DNA of 5,101 nucleotides, taken from positions 1 to 5,101 of the forward strand of contig JANQTK010000141.1 in assembly GCA_030731695.1 (NCBI GenBank), given 5' to 3'. Each line of letters starts with the position of its first letter. Position 1 is the stretch's first letter. The DNA is from Polaribacter sp. Its GTDB lineage: Bacteria; Bacteroidota; Bacteroidia; Flavobacteriales; Flavobacteriaceae. Of the stretch, positions 1-5,101 are shown piece by piece. Both the position numbers and the translations under genes were made by a program. The notes beneath the pieces are model-generated. The model did not search any database, was not told the origin of the DNA, and was given only the letters and a program-made list of their open reading frames with translations.

Positions 1-1908
1 CACTAAATTGGTTTTTGCAAACGGATTTGTAGTATTGTTTACAATTGATTTTGAGAAATAGGTACCACCTAAAGTCCAAAATACTTTGTCATTGTTTTCA
101 TTCCAATGCAGGTTAATTCCTGCATTTTTTGACAAACTTTCTACATTGAATGATTTCGTAGTGGCATCCACATTAATTTCTGAACCATTCATCACTAAAG
201 GTGCCACAAACAATTTGTGTAAATGGATAAAAGCAATCCAATTATTGTCCTTACTTGGTACCAATCTATTGGCTAATTTTGAGGATACATGACTACGTTC
301 GTCTTTTCCTTGCAAATCAACACTTAGTAATTTTTTGGTCAAACCTCCAAAAAACTCTCCTCCAGTTTGAAAGAAAATACGGCTATCATCAGCAGAAAAT
401 TGTGGGAATTCGCCTGTTTTTGAAACTAATTTTGCATCAGAACCATCAGTATTTGCGATGTAAATTCCAGTGTTTTTAGTATAATCAAATCCTTGGTCTC
501 CATTTCCTTCTTCTTTTACAAAAGCCATTTTTGTTCCTGAATTGTTGTAGGTTGGAGTTCTATAAATTCCTTTTTCTTGGGTAATTTTTTTCAAGCCTGA
601 ACCATCTAAATTTATGGTATAAATGGCACCTGAGTTTTCATCATTCCAACTCACAAAAACTACTGATTTTCCATCGACTGAAAAACTAGGATCTGCTTCA
701 AAATCTGTCAAATTGGTAATTCTTGTTGGAATTCCTTCAGGCAATGTTTTTTTGTAAATATGTCCTAAAGAAGTGAAAATAATTGTTTTTTCATCAGGAG
801 AAGTTTGTACATTTTTTATCATTTTGGATGTAAATTCCTCTTCAAAAGCGGCTCTTTTTACACGATGTGTTTCTGCAAGTTTAATGGTTGCATCTACTTG
901 AAATGGAATGTTTTCGATTTGTTTGGTATCAATAGTTATTTTATTGATTTTTCCTTGCGCCCAAATAATAAGGTCTTTGTTATTTGGCATCCACGCAAAA
1001 TAAGGATATACCCCAAAAACAGCCCAAGCTTCTTGTTGGTCTTTGCTCAAATTTTCATAAATAGGATATTCTTTTCCAGTTTCCAATTCATGAATGTATA
1101 AAACCGATTTTGTACGAACACGTTTTACAAATGCCAATAATTTTCCGTCTTTTGAAATAACAGGTCTTGCTGCACCTCCAGGACCACCTGTGATTTGTAC
1201 AATTTCACCAGTTTCAAAATTATATTGATAGATGACATAAATTTGATTATTTGGGTCTTTATTGTATTGAAAATAGCCTCCAGGATACATGTCTTCAGCA
1301 TAATATAAATACTTTCCATCTGATGAAATGGATGGATCATTGACGTCTTGTTGATCGTTTCTACGTTTTGTCAATTGCAATCCTGCAGTTCCGGAAAGTG
1401 GATATTGCCACATTTCGCCTGCACCAACAGAACGTGTTGACGTAAAATGTTTTCTGGCAACCAACGATTTTCCATCTGGAGTCCAAACAGCATTGTTTAA
1501 CAATTGAAATTTTTCTTCTGTAATTGCTTTGGCATTTTTACCATCTGCAGTCATCACCCAAATATTATCACCACCTGCTGCATCGCTTGTAAACGAAATG
1601 TATTTTCCATCAGGACTAAATCTTGGTTGCACTTCATACGCCAAACCAGCTCGTAAAACGGTTGCTTTTCCACCCGAAATTGGCATAGAATAAATATCAC
1701 CCAACATGTCAAAAACAATGGTTTTTCCATCAGGAGAAACATCTAAATTCATCCAAGTTCCTTCGTTTGTATTCAAGGTAAAAGTATTGAATTTCCAATC
1801 TTTATTTGGATTGTTTACATCCCAAGTTGCTGGTTTTTCGTCTTTTTTTTGTGCGTTTAAAAGTATTGAAACGCTCATAAAAAGTAGCGAAAGGATAGAT
1901 TTTTTCAT
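1..1908 (-). CDS. Exported TolB-like beta-propeller protein, probable amidohydrolase (N-terminal 636 residues; 3' end outside window)
   Basis: The frame is open from ATG at 1908 to the left edge, giving 636 residues and no stop. Residues 1-19 form a signal peptide (MKKS, hydrophobic stretch, then LNA before Q20), so the protein should act in the periplasm or at the outer surface. The rest is a string of WD40-like PD40 repeats. SPDGK or close variants occur near residues 58, 98, 143, 196, 253, 370, 410 and 551, often followed by hydrophobic strands and IY or IW motifs (DIYSMP, DNIWVM, AIYTINLDGSG), as in TolB and tricorn/DPP-IV propellers. The roughly twelve repeats suggest more than one propeller. 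From memory, flavobacterial proteins with this N-terminus run to about 1,000-1,100 residues and end in a metal-dependent amidohydrolase domain. That domain would lie left of the window, so the enzymatic part is inferred. A propeller-only protein or a peptidase is the alternative. It lies 44 bases behind the M23-fold gene on the same strand. Confidence 0.85.
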   Translation of the reverse strand, partial: MKKSILSLLFMSVSILLNAQKKDEKPATWDVNNPNKDWKFNTFTLNTNEGTWMNLDVSPDGKTIVFDMLGDIYSMPISGGKATVLRAGLAYEVQPRFSPDGKYISFTSDAAGGDNIWVMTADGKNAKAITEEKFQLLNNAVWTPDGKSLVARKHFTSTRSVGAGEMWQYPLSGTAGLQLTKRRNDQQDVNDPSISSDGKYLYYAEDMYPGGYFQYNKDPNNQIYVIYQYNFETGEIVQITGGPGGAARPVISKDGKLLAFVKRVRTKSVLYIHELETGKEYPIYENLSKDQQEAWAVFGVYPYFAWMPNNKDLIIWAQGKINKITIDTKQIENIPFQVDATIKLAETHRVKRAAFEEEFTSKMIKNVQTSPDEKTIIFTSLGHIYKKTLPEGIPTRITNLTDFEADPSFSVDGKSVVFVSWNDENSGAIYTINLDGSGLKKITQEKGIYRTPTYNNSGTKMAFVKEEGNGDQGFDYTKNTGIYIANTDGSDAKLVSKTGEFPQFSADDSRIFFQTGGEFFGGLTKKLLSVDLQGKDERSHVSSKLANRLVPSKDNNWIAFIHLHKLFVAPLVMNGSEINVDATTKSFNVESLSKNAGINLHWNENNDKVFWTLGGTYFSKSIVNNTTNPFAKTNLV

Positions 1909-1935
1909 AATGATGTTTGCGTTAAGATTGAGCTA

Positions 1936-1967
1936 TAAATGTACTAATAAATTCAAAGACCTTCCAA
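1936..1967 (-). promoter_or_regulatory. Weak candidate promoter for the propeller gene
   Basis: On the minus strand, TACATTTA (1943 to 1936) matches TAnnTTTG except for the last base. A TTG (1967 to 1965) lies 21 bases upstream as a possible -33 element, inside the last codons of the M23-fold gene. The box is 27 bases before ATG 1908. If it is real, the propeller gene can be transcribed without its upstream neighbour. The alternative is read-through across the 44-base gap. Confidence 0.25.
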
Positions 1968-2711
1968 TTTAAAAAGTAAATTTGGATTTGGACAGATATT
2001 TTTCCAAGCTTCTATTTCACTTTCAAAAGCAACACCCGGAAAATCATTTTGATACTCCAATAAGGTTAACATGATTTGAAAATGCAAATGTGGCACCCAA
2101 TCTCCGTTTTCAGAAGCATCCCCCAACACAGCAATTTGTGACCCTTTTTTGATGAAATCTCCTGATTTTTTTTCAGTTACACTTATTTTTGACAAATGCC
2201 CATACAACGTAAAAAAGTGAAAATTTTCAACTTCGTGTTTTAAAATAATCAATCCTCCATAGCCTTTATGTTCATTGTCATTTGTTGAAAAGATAACTTC
2301 TCCGTCTAAAATTGCATGAATTGGAGTATTTGCTTCAAGCCAAAAATCGACCCCTAAATGCGTGTTTCTTCTATCGAAATTGTCGTTTATTTTTCTGACA
2401 TACATCTCAGAAGTGTACAAAGCACGTTTTTCTAAATATCCTCCAGCAATTATTTTAGTTGGATTTTCTGCTTGTAGTTTTTGTAATTTTTTTTCAAAAA
2501 AAGACAAATTATTAAATTCCTCTTCACCACCAATCCAAGTGCTATTGATGCTGACATCCAAAGGACAAATTTCATTTTTTTGAATGGAAGGAAATAAATC
2601 ATTCAAACAAAAAGTATTGTTTTTTGCCCAATTATTGAATTTGGTTTCATTTGGATGCTTTAAAAATCCGTACTTGTTTTCAAAAGCAGTGAGAAAGTCA
2701 TTTTGTTTCAT
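1953..2711 (-). CDS. M23-fold (LytM-like) metallopeptidase domain protein without signal peptide
   Basis: This complete 252-residue protein has its M23 domain at about residues 88-246. All expected active-site residues are present. HLGVD supplies zinc ligands H118 and D122, TLYGHLS supplies catalytic H172, and PHLHFQ supplies catalytic H208 and zinc ligand H210. M23 enzymes normally cut peptidoglycan cross-bridges outside the cytoplasm. Here the N-terminus (MKQNDFLTAFENKYGF) is polar, with no signal peptide, lipobox or membrane segment, so a cytoplasmic location is inferred. The end of the domain (NGDWVPHLHFQ, NDFPGVAF, CPNPNLLF) and the segment CPLDVSIN near residue 49 look, from memory, like the M23 module of large proteins that also carry an APH-type kinase and a class III aminotransferase. 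This may be the stand-alone form. The first ATG of the frame is used; a weak A/T-rich leader precedes it. The substrate is unknown. It is divergent from ade and may be co-transcribed with the propeller gene. Confidence 0.88.
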   Translation of the reverse strand: MKQNDFLTAFENKYGFLKHPNETKFNNWAKNNTFCLNDLFPSIQKNEICPLDVSINSTWIGGEEEFNNLSFFEKKLQKLQAENPTKIIAGGYLEKRALYTSEMYVRKINDNFDRRNTHLGVDFWLEANTPIHAILDGEVIFSTNDNEHKGYGGLIILKHEVENFHFFTLYGHLSKISVTEKKSGDFIKKGSQIAVLGDASENGDWVPHLHFQIMLTLLEYQNDFPGVAFESEIEAWKNICPNPNLLFKLEGL

Positions 2712-2767
2712 AAAATAAAAATAGGATAAAGTTTAGAAATGGAAACAATTTCATTTTTTATTCTTTG

Positions 2768-2775
2768 TAAATTTG
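2768..2775 (+). promoter_or_regulatory. Bacteroidota -7 promoter box for ade
   Basis: TAAATTTG matches the Bacteroidota -7 consensus TAnnTTTG at every fixed base. Transcription would begin near 2779-2783, leaving a leader of only about 10-14 bases before ATG 2793. No convincing TTTG -33 box is present at the usual 17-23 base spacing, so this is a half-match. A/T-rich sequence makes chance matches fairly likely, but the position suits the gene start favoured by family alignment. Confidence 0.5.
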
Positions 2776-2792
2776 TGTTAAATTTATTCAAA

Positions 2793-4415
2793 ATGGTTGT
2801 TCAAGGAAATATAGTTGATATTATAAATCGCAGAATATTTAAAGGCGAAATTTTCATCGAAAATGGAAAGATTTCTGACATTCGACCATCAAATCATCAC
2901 GTTGAAAACTATATTCTACCCGGTTTTGTGGATGCGCATATTCACATAGAAAGTTCTATGTTAGTGCCATCAGAATTTGCAAAAATCGCTGTAACACATG
3001 GCACAGTTGCTACCGTTTCTGACCCGCATGAAATTGCGAATGTTTTGGGTGTAAAGGGAGTAGAATTTATGATTGAAAATGGCAAAAAAGTACCTTTTAA
3101 ATTCAATTTTGGTGCACCAAGTTGTGTGCCTGCAACCAGTTTTGAAAGTGCAGGAGCTGTGATTGATTCAGACGATATCAAAAAAATGATGGAACATCCT
3201 GAGATTAAATATTTAGCAGAAATGATGAATTATCCAGGAGTTTTGTTTGATGATACAGAAGTGTTGGCAAAAATTCAACATGCAAAAAATAATAATAAAC
3301 CCATTGATGGTCATGCACCAGGATTGAGAGGAGACAATATTTCAAAATATATTTCTGCAGGAATTTCTACTGATCACGAATGTTTTACCTCTGGTGAAGC
3401 CTTAGAAAAACTCCAAAAAGGGATGAAAGTGTTGATTAGAGAAGGAAGTGCTGCTAAAAATTTTGATGCTTTGATTGATTTACTGCCTGAGCATTATCAA
3501 AATATGATGTTTTGTTCTGATGACAAACATCCAGATGATTTGTTGTTAGGTCATATCAATCAGCTTTGTGAAAGGGCTGTTGCCAAAGGAATTGATGTGT
3601 ATAAAGTACTGCAAGCAGCTTGTATTAATCCTGTAAAGCATTACAAATTAGATGTTGGTTTGTTGCAAGAAGGAGATGCTGCTGATTTTATTTTGGTAGA
3701 CAATCTTCGCAATTTTAAGGTGTTAGAAACCTATATTGATGGCAAAATGGTTGCTAAAAGTGGAGAATCTTTTATTGATTCTGTTGATTTTGAAATTTTA
3801 AATAATTTTCAAACCGATTTTAAAGTTGTTTCTGATTTTGAGTTTCACTCGGCATCAGAAAAAATGAAAGTTATTGAAGCTTTAGAAGGCGAATTGGTTA
3901 CGAATCAAATCGAAGCATATTCATTGATTATTGATGGTAATTTGGTTTCTAATACGACTTCAGATATTTTAAAAATGACAGTGGTAAATCGTTATAAAAA
4001 TGAAGTTCCTGCGATTGCATTCATCAAAAATTTCGGATTGAAAGAAGGTGCAATTGCAAGTTCTGTTGGGCACGATTCGCACAATATTATTGCAGTTGGT
4101 GTTTCTGACGAAGCGATTTGCAAGGCTGTAAATTTAATTATCAAACACAAAGGAGGCGTTTGTGCTGTAAATGCTTTAGAAGAAAAAATACTACCATTAC
4201 CAATTGCAGGAATTATGTCAGAAAAATCTGCCCAAGAAACAGGAAAATCGTATGCCGAAATTGATAAAATGGCTAAAGAAATGGGCAGCAACTTGAGAGC
4301 ACCATTTATGACCTTGTCTTTCATGGCTTTGTTGGTAATTCCGTCTTTAAAATTATCAGACAAAGGCTTGTTTGATGGAACTTTGTTTCAGTTTACATCG
4401 CTAGAAATTAAATAA
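2793..4415 (+). CDS. ade: Adenine deaminase (EC 3.5.4.2)
   Basis: This enzyme hydrolyses adenine to hypoxanthine and ammonia in cytoplasmic purine salvage. The 540-residue product matches the usual size of Bacteroidota Ade. Seen in sequence, numbering from the chosen start: a small N-terminal beta domain; the metal-binding DAHIHIES motif (H49, H51) opening the amidohydrolase barrel; SDPHEIANV at 76-84; DGHAPGL (H174); STDHE (D194, H195); [10 protein letters not shown] (D243, D244); and the Ade-specific C-terminal segment [10 protein letters not shown] (H427, H430). The frame extends upstream to ATG at 2739, which would add 18 hydrophobic residues. ATG 2793 is preferred because family members begin just before the xxQGNIVD segment, and because a perfect TAnnTTTG promoter box (2768-2775) lies downstream of 2739. 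No Shine-Dalgarno is evident, as is common in this phylum. The nearest genes on both sides are not purine genes, so it looks like a stand-alone unit. Confidence 0.96.
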   Translation: MVVQGNIVDIINRRIFKGEIFIENGKISDIRPSNHHVENYILPGFVDAHIHIESSMLVPSEFAKIAVTHGTVATVSDPHEIANVLGVKGVEFMIENGKKVPFKFNFGAPSCVPATSFESAGAVIDSDDIKKMMEHPEIKYLAEMMNYPGVLFDDTEVLAKIQHAKNNNKPIDGHAPGLRGDNISKYISAGISTDHECFTSGEALEKLQKGMKVLIREGSAAKNFDALIDLLPEHYQNMMFCSDDKHPDDLLLGHINQLCERAVAKGIDVYKVLQAACINPVKHYKLDVGLLQEGDAADFILVDNLRNFKVLETYIDGKMVAKSGESFIDSVDFEILNNFQTDFKVVSDFEFHSASEKMKVIEALEGELVTNQIEAYSLIIDGNLVSNTTSDILKMTVVNRYKNEVPAIAFIKNFGLKEGAIASSVGHDSHNIIAVGVSDEAICKAVNLIIKHKGGVCAVNALEEKILPLPIAGIMSEKSAQETGKSYAEIDKMAKEMGSNLRAPFMTLSFMALLVIPSLKLSDKGLFDGTLFQFTSLEIK

Positions 4416-4419
4416 AAAG

Positions 4420-4475
4420 CCCATCTTAGTCTTCCCAAATGGAAGAAACTCATGCTTCATAAATGGGATGTTTTT
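4420..4475 (+). terminator. Possible terminator after ade
   Basis: Starting five bases after the ade stop, AGTCTTCC (4428-4435) pairs with GGAAG plus ACT (4441-4445 and 4448-4450), with a two-base bulge and a five-base loop. Outside this, CCCAT (4420-4424) can pair with ATGGG (4463-4467). A TTTTT run follows at 4471-4475. The stem is short and interrupted, so this is a weak intrinsic terminator at best. The adjoining repeat hairpins could contribute to termination. Confidence 0.35.
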
Positions 4476-4558
4476 CCTGCAAGGTTTAAAAACCTTGTAG
4501 GTATAAATTTAATATTTTCAAACAACTACAAGGTTCAAAAGAAACCTTGCAGGAGTTG
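4476..4558. repeat. Nested inverted repeat made of four CCTgCAAGGTT-type units
   Basis: Four related arms are visible: CCTGCAAGGTTT (4476-4487), AAACCTTGTAGG (4490-4501), CAACTACAAGGTT (4523-4535) and AACCTTGCAGGAGTTG (4543-4558). Neighbouring arms form two local hairpins, one with a single mismatch or G-U pair and one with a three-base bulge. The long-range pairings are exact. Arm one matches 4542-4553 over 12 bases, and 4491-4500 matches 4526-4535 over 10. The segment can therefore fold as two hairpins or as one long nested stem. Such layouts are typical of dispersed REP/MITE-like intergenic elements. Similar CCTGCAAGG palindromes are familiar to me from Flavobacteriaceae intergenic regions, but that is recollection. 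No transposase is encoded here. Confidence 0.75.
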
Positions 4559-4587
4559 CAATTAGCTTGTAAATATACTTAGCCCAG

Positions 4588-4659
4588 TTTGAAGCATTGT
4601 TTGAGCTCTTTTTGAGTAACGAAAAAAAGCGAGTGCGAAAAGCTGGAAATAGCTTCAAA
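4588..4659. repeat. Imperfect inverted repeat of about 72 bases, possible dispersed element or structured RNA
   Basis: The ends TTTGAAGC (4588-4595) and GCTTCAAA (4652-4659) are perfect reverse complements. Inside them, AGCT (4604-4607) pairs with AGCT (4641-4644), and the following TTT (4609-4611) pairs with AAA (4638-4640) past a bulged C. The loop holds GAGTAACG and an A-rich GAAAAAAAGCGAG segment. An A run follows at 4657-4665. No open frame in it looks like a real protein. It may be a dispersed intergenic element or a small structured RNA; the sequence alone does not decide. Confidence 0.45.
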
Positions 4660-4678
4660 AAAAAACTATTTAAAACAC

Positions 4679-4686
4679 TACTTTTG
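4679..4686 (+). promoter_or_regulatory. Bacteroidota -7 promoter box for the PhnA-domain gene
   Basis: TACTTTTG matches TAnnTTTG at every fixed base and sits 23 bases before ATG 4710. This predicts a start near 4690-4694 and a leader of about 16-20 bases. No clear TTTG -33 box is seen upstream; that position is taken by the A run at the end of the 4588-4659 inverted repeat. Confidence 0.5.
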
Positions 4687-4709
4687 CCATCATCAACCAA
4701 CATACAATT

Positions 4710-5101
4710 ATGAGTTTAGTAGAAGATTTAAAAAGCAGAAGCAACAATCAATGTGAGTTTTGTACATCCAAAGAAAATTTGAGCGTTTACGAAGTAAAAC
4801 CAATTGCTGCAGGTGGATTTGATGGTAGTGTTTTGGCTTGTGAAATTTGTGTGACTCAAATTGATGACGTTATTGAAACAGACGTTAATCATTGGCGTTG
4901 TTTAAACGATTCTATGTGGAGTGAATTTTCGCCCGTAAAAGTGGTGGCTTGGAGAATGTTGCATCGTTTGAAAAAAGAAGGTTGGCCTAAAGATTTGCTA
5001 GAAATGATGTTCTTAGATGAATCAGAATTGGCTTTTGCACAACTTTCAGGCGAACATTTGGAAGAAGGAGAAAAAATAATTCATAGAGATTGCAATGGCG
5101 T
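4710..5101 (+). CDS. PhnA domain protein with N-terminal zinc ribbon (3' end outside window)
   Basis: The frame is open from ATG at 4710 to the right edge, giving 130 whole codons without a stop. The N-terminus is a zinc ribbon with two CxxC pairs, C15/C18 (CEFC) and C44/C47 (CEIC). A conserved helical middle follows (NHWRCLNDSMWSE at 60-72, AWRMLHRLKKEGWPKDLL at 80-97). The last visible residues, HRDCNGV, are the start of the C-terminal SH3-like PhnA domain, most of which lies beyond the window. From memory, flavobacterial homologues are about 190 residues, so roughly two thirds is visible. The family is named after E. coli PhnA/YjdM but is not the phosphonoacetate hydrolase of the same name, and its biochemical role is unsettled. 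The gene has its own promoter-like box at 4679-4686 and is separated from ade by structured repeats, so it is probably transcribed independently. Confidence 0.9.
   Translation, partial: MSLVEDLKSRSNNQCEFCTSKENLSVYEVKPIAAGGFDGSVLACEICVTQIDDVIETDVNHWRCLNDSMWSEFSPVKVVAWRMLHRLKKEGWPKDLLEMMFLDESELAFAQLSGEHLEEGEKIIHRDCNG

Noticed and set aside
86..1340. Small open frames at 86-292, 255-479 and 805-1101 (plus) and 1125-1340 (minus)
   Set aside because: All lie within the propeller coding sequence in other frames. Their translations are rich in F, C and K with no domain pattern, while the full-length minus frame reads continuously with repeated SPDGK motifs.
1554..1972. Open frames at 1554-1742 (minus) and 1706-1972 (plus)
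   Set aside because: Both overlap the start region of the propeller gene in other frames. They show no family resemblance and have no separate upstream signals.
2362..2583. Plus-strand frame opposite the M23-fold gene
   Set aside because: It lies wholly antisense to a gene with an intact active site, and its hydrophobic composition follows from the complement of lysine- and glutamate-rich codons.
2942..4363. Minus-strand frames at 2942-3181 and 3992-4363 opposite ade
   Set aside because: They are shadows of the strongly supported ade frame. The 123-residue one is notable for length only and has no recognisable domain.
4476..4558. CRISPR-like repeat array
   Set aside because: The related arms are inverted and nested, with only four copies and no regular spacers, which fits a palindromic element and not CRISPR.
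4518..4703. Minus-strand 61-residue frame across the intergenic repeats
   Set aside because: It reads through both inverted repeats, has no similarity I recognise, and its ATG lies in the leader of the PhnA-domain gene.
4710..5101. Phosphonate-degradation function implied by the PhnA name
   Set aside because: No phn C-P lyase or phosphonatase genes are visible nearby, and this zinc-ribbon family is distinct from phosphonoacetate hydrolase, so a phosphonate role is not supported.

Overview
The window is AT-rich, uses sparse Shine-Dalgarno signals, carries TAnnTTTG-type -7 promoter boxes, and encodes an exported protein whose signal peptide ends in NAQ. Together with the protein families present, this points to a marine-type member of the Flavobacteriaceae (Bacteroidota). 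The exact genus cannot be read from the sequence.

Layout. Two genes run leftward. A long exported beta-propeller protein (1-1908, minus, running off the left edge) is most likely the N-terminal part of a TolB-like propeller/amidohydrolase. A compact M23-fold protein without a signal peptide (1953-2711, minus) lies 44 bases upstream of it, so the two may share a transcript. A short divergent intergenic region (2712-2792) separates them from adenine deaminase, ade (2793-4415, plus). After ade comes a 294-base non-coding stretch (4416-4709) full of structure: a weak terminator-like hairpin with a T run, a nested inverted repeat built from four copies of a CCTgCAAGGTT-type unit, a second imperfect inverted repeat of about 72 bases, and a promoter-like box. 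The stretch ends at a PhnA-domain gene (4710 onward, plus) cut by the right edge.

How the genes work together. No single pathway links the four genes. Adenine deaminase is purine salvage (adenine to hypoxanthine). The propeller protein acts outside the cytoplasm. The PhnA-domain protein is a small zinc-ribbon protein of uncertain role. The M23-fold protein is the least conventional. It keeps the whole metal and catalytic residue set of a peptidoglycan endopeptidase but has no visible export signal. Its sequence resembles the middle M23 module of very large APH-kinase/M23/class-III-aminotransferase fusion proteins more than ordinary cell-wall hydrolases. No CRISPR array, tRNA, rRNA, transposase or clear new multi-gene system is visible. 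The main items for a second look are the leaderless M23-fold protein and the two structured repeats at 4476-4558 and 4588-4659.
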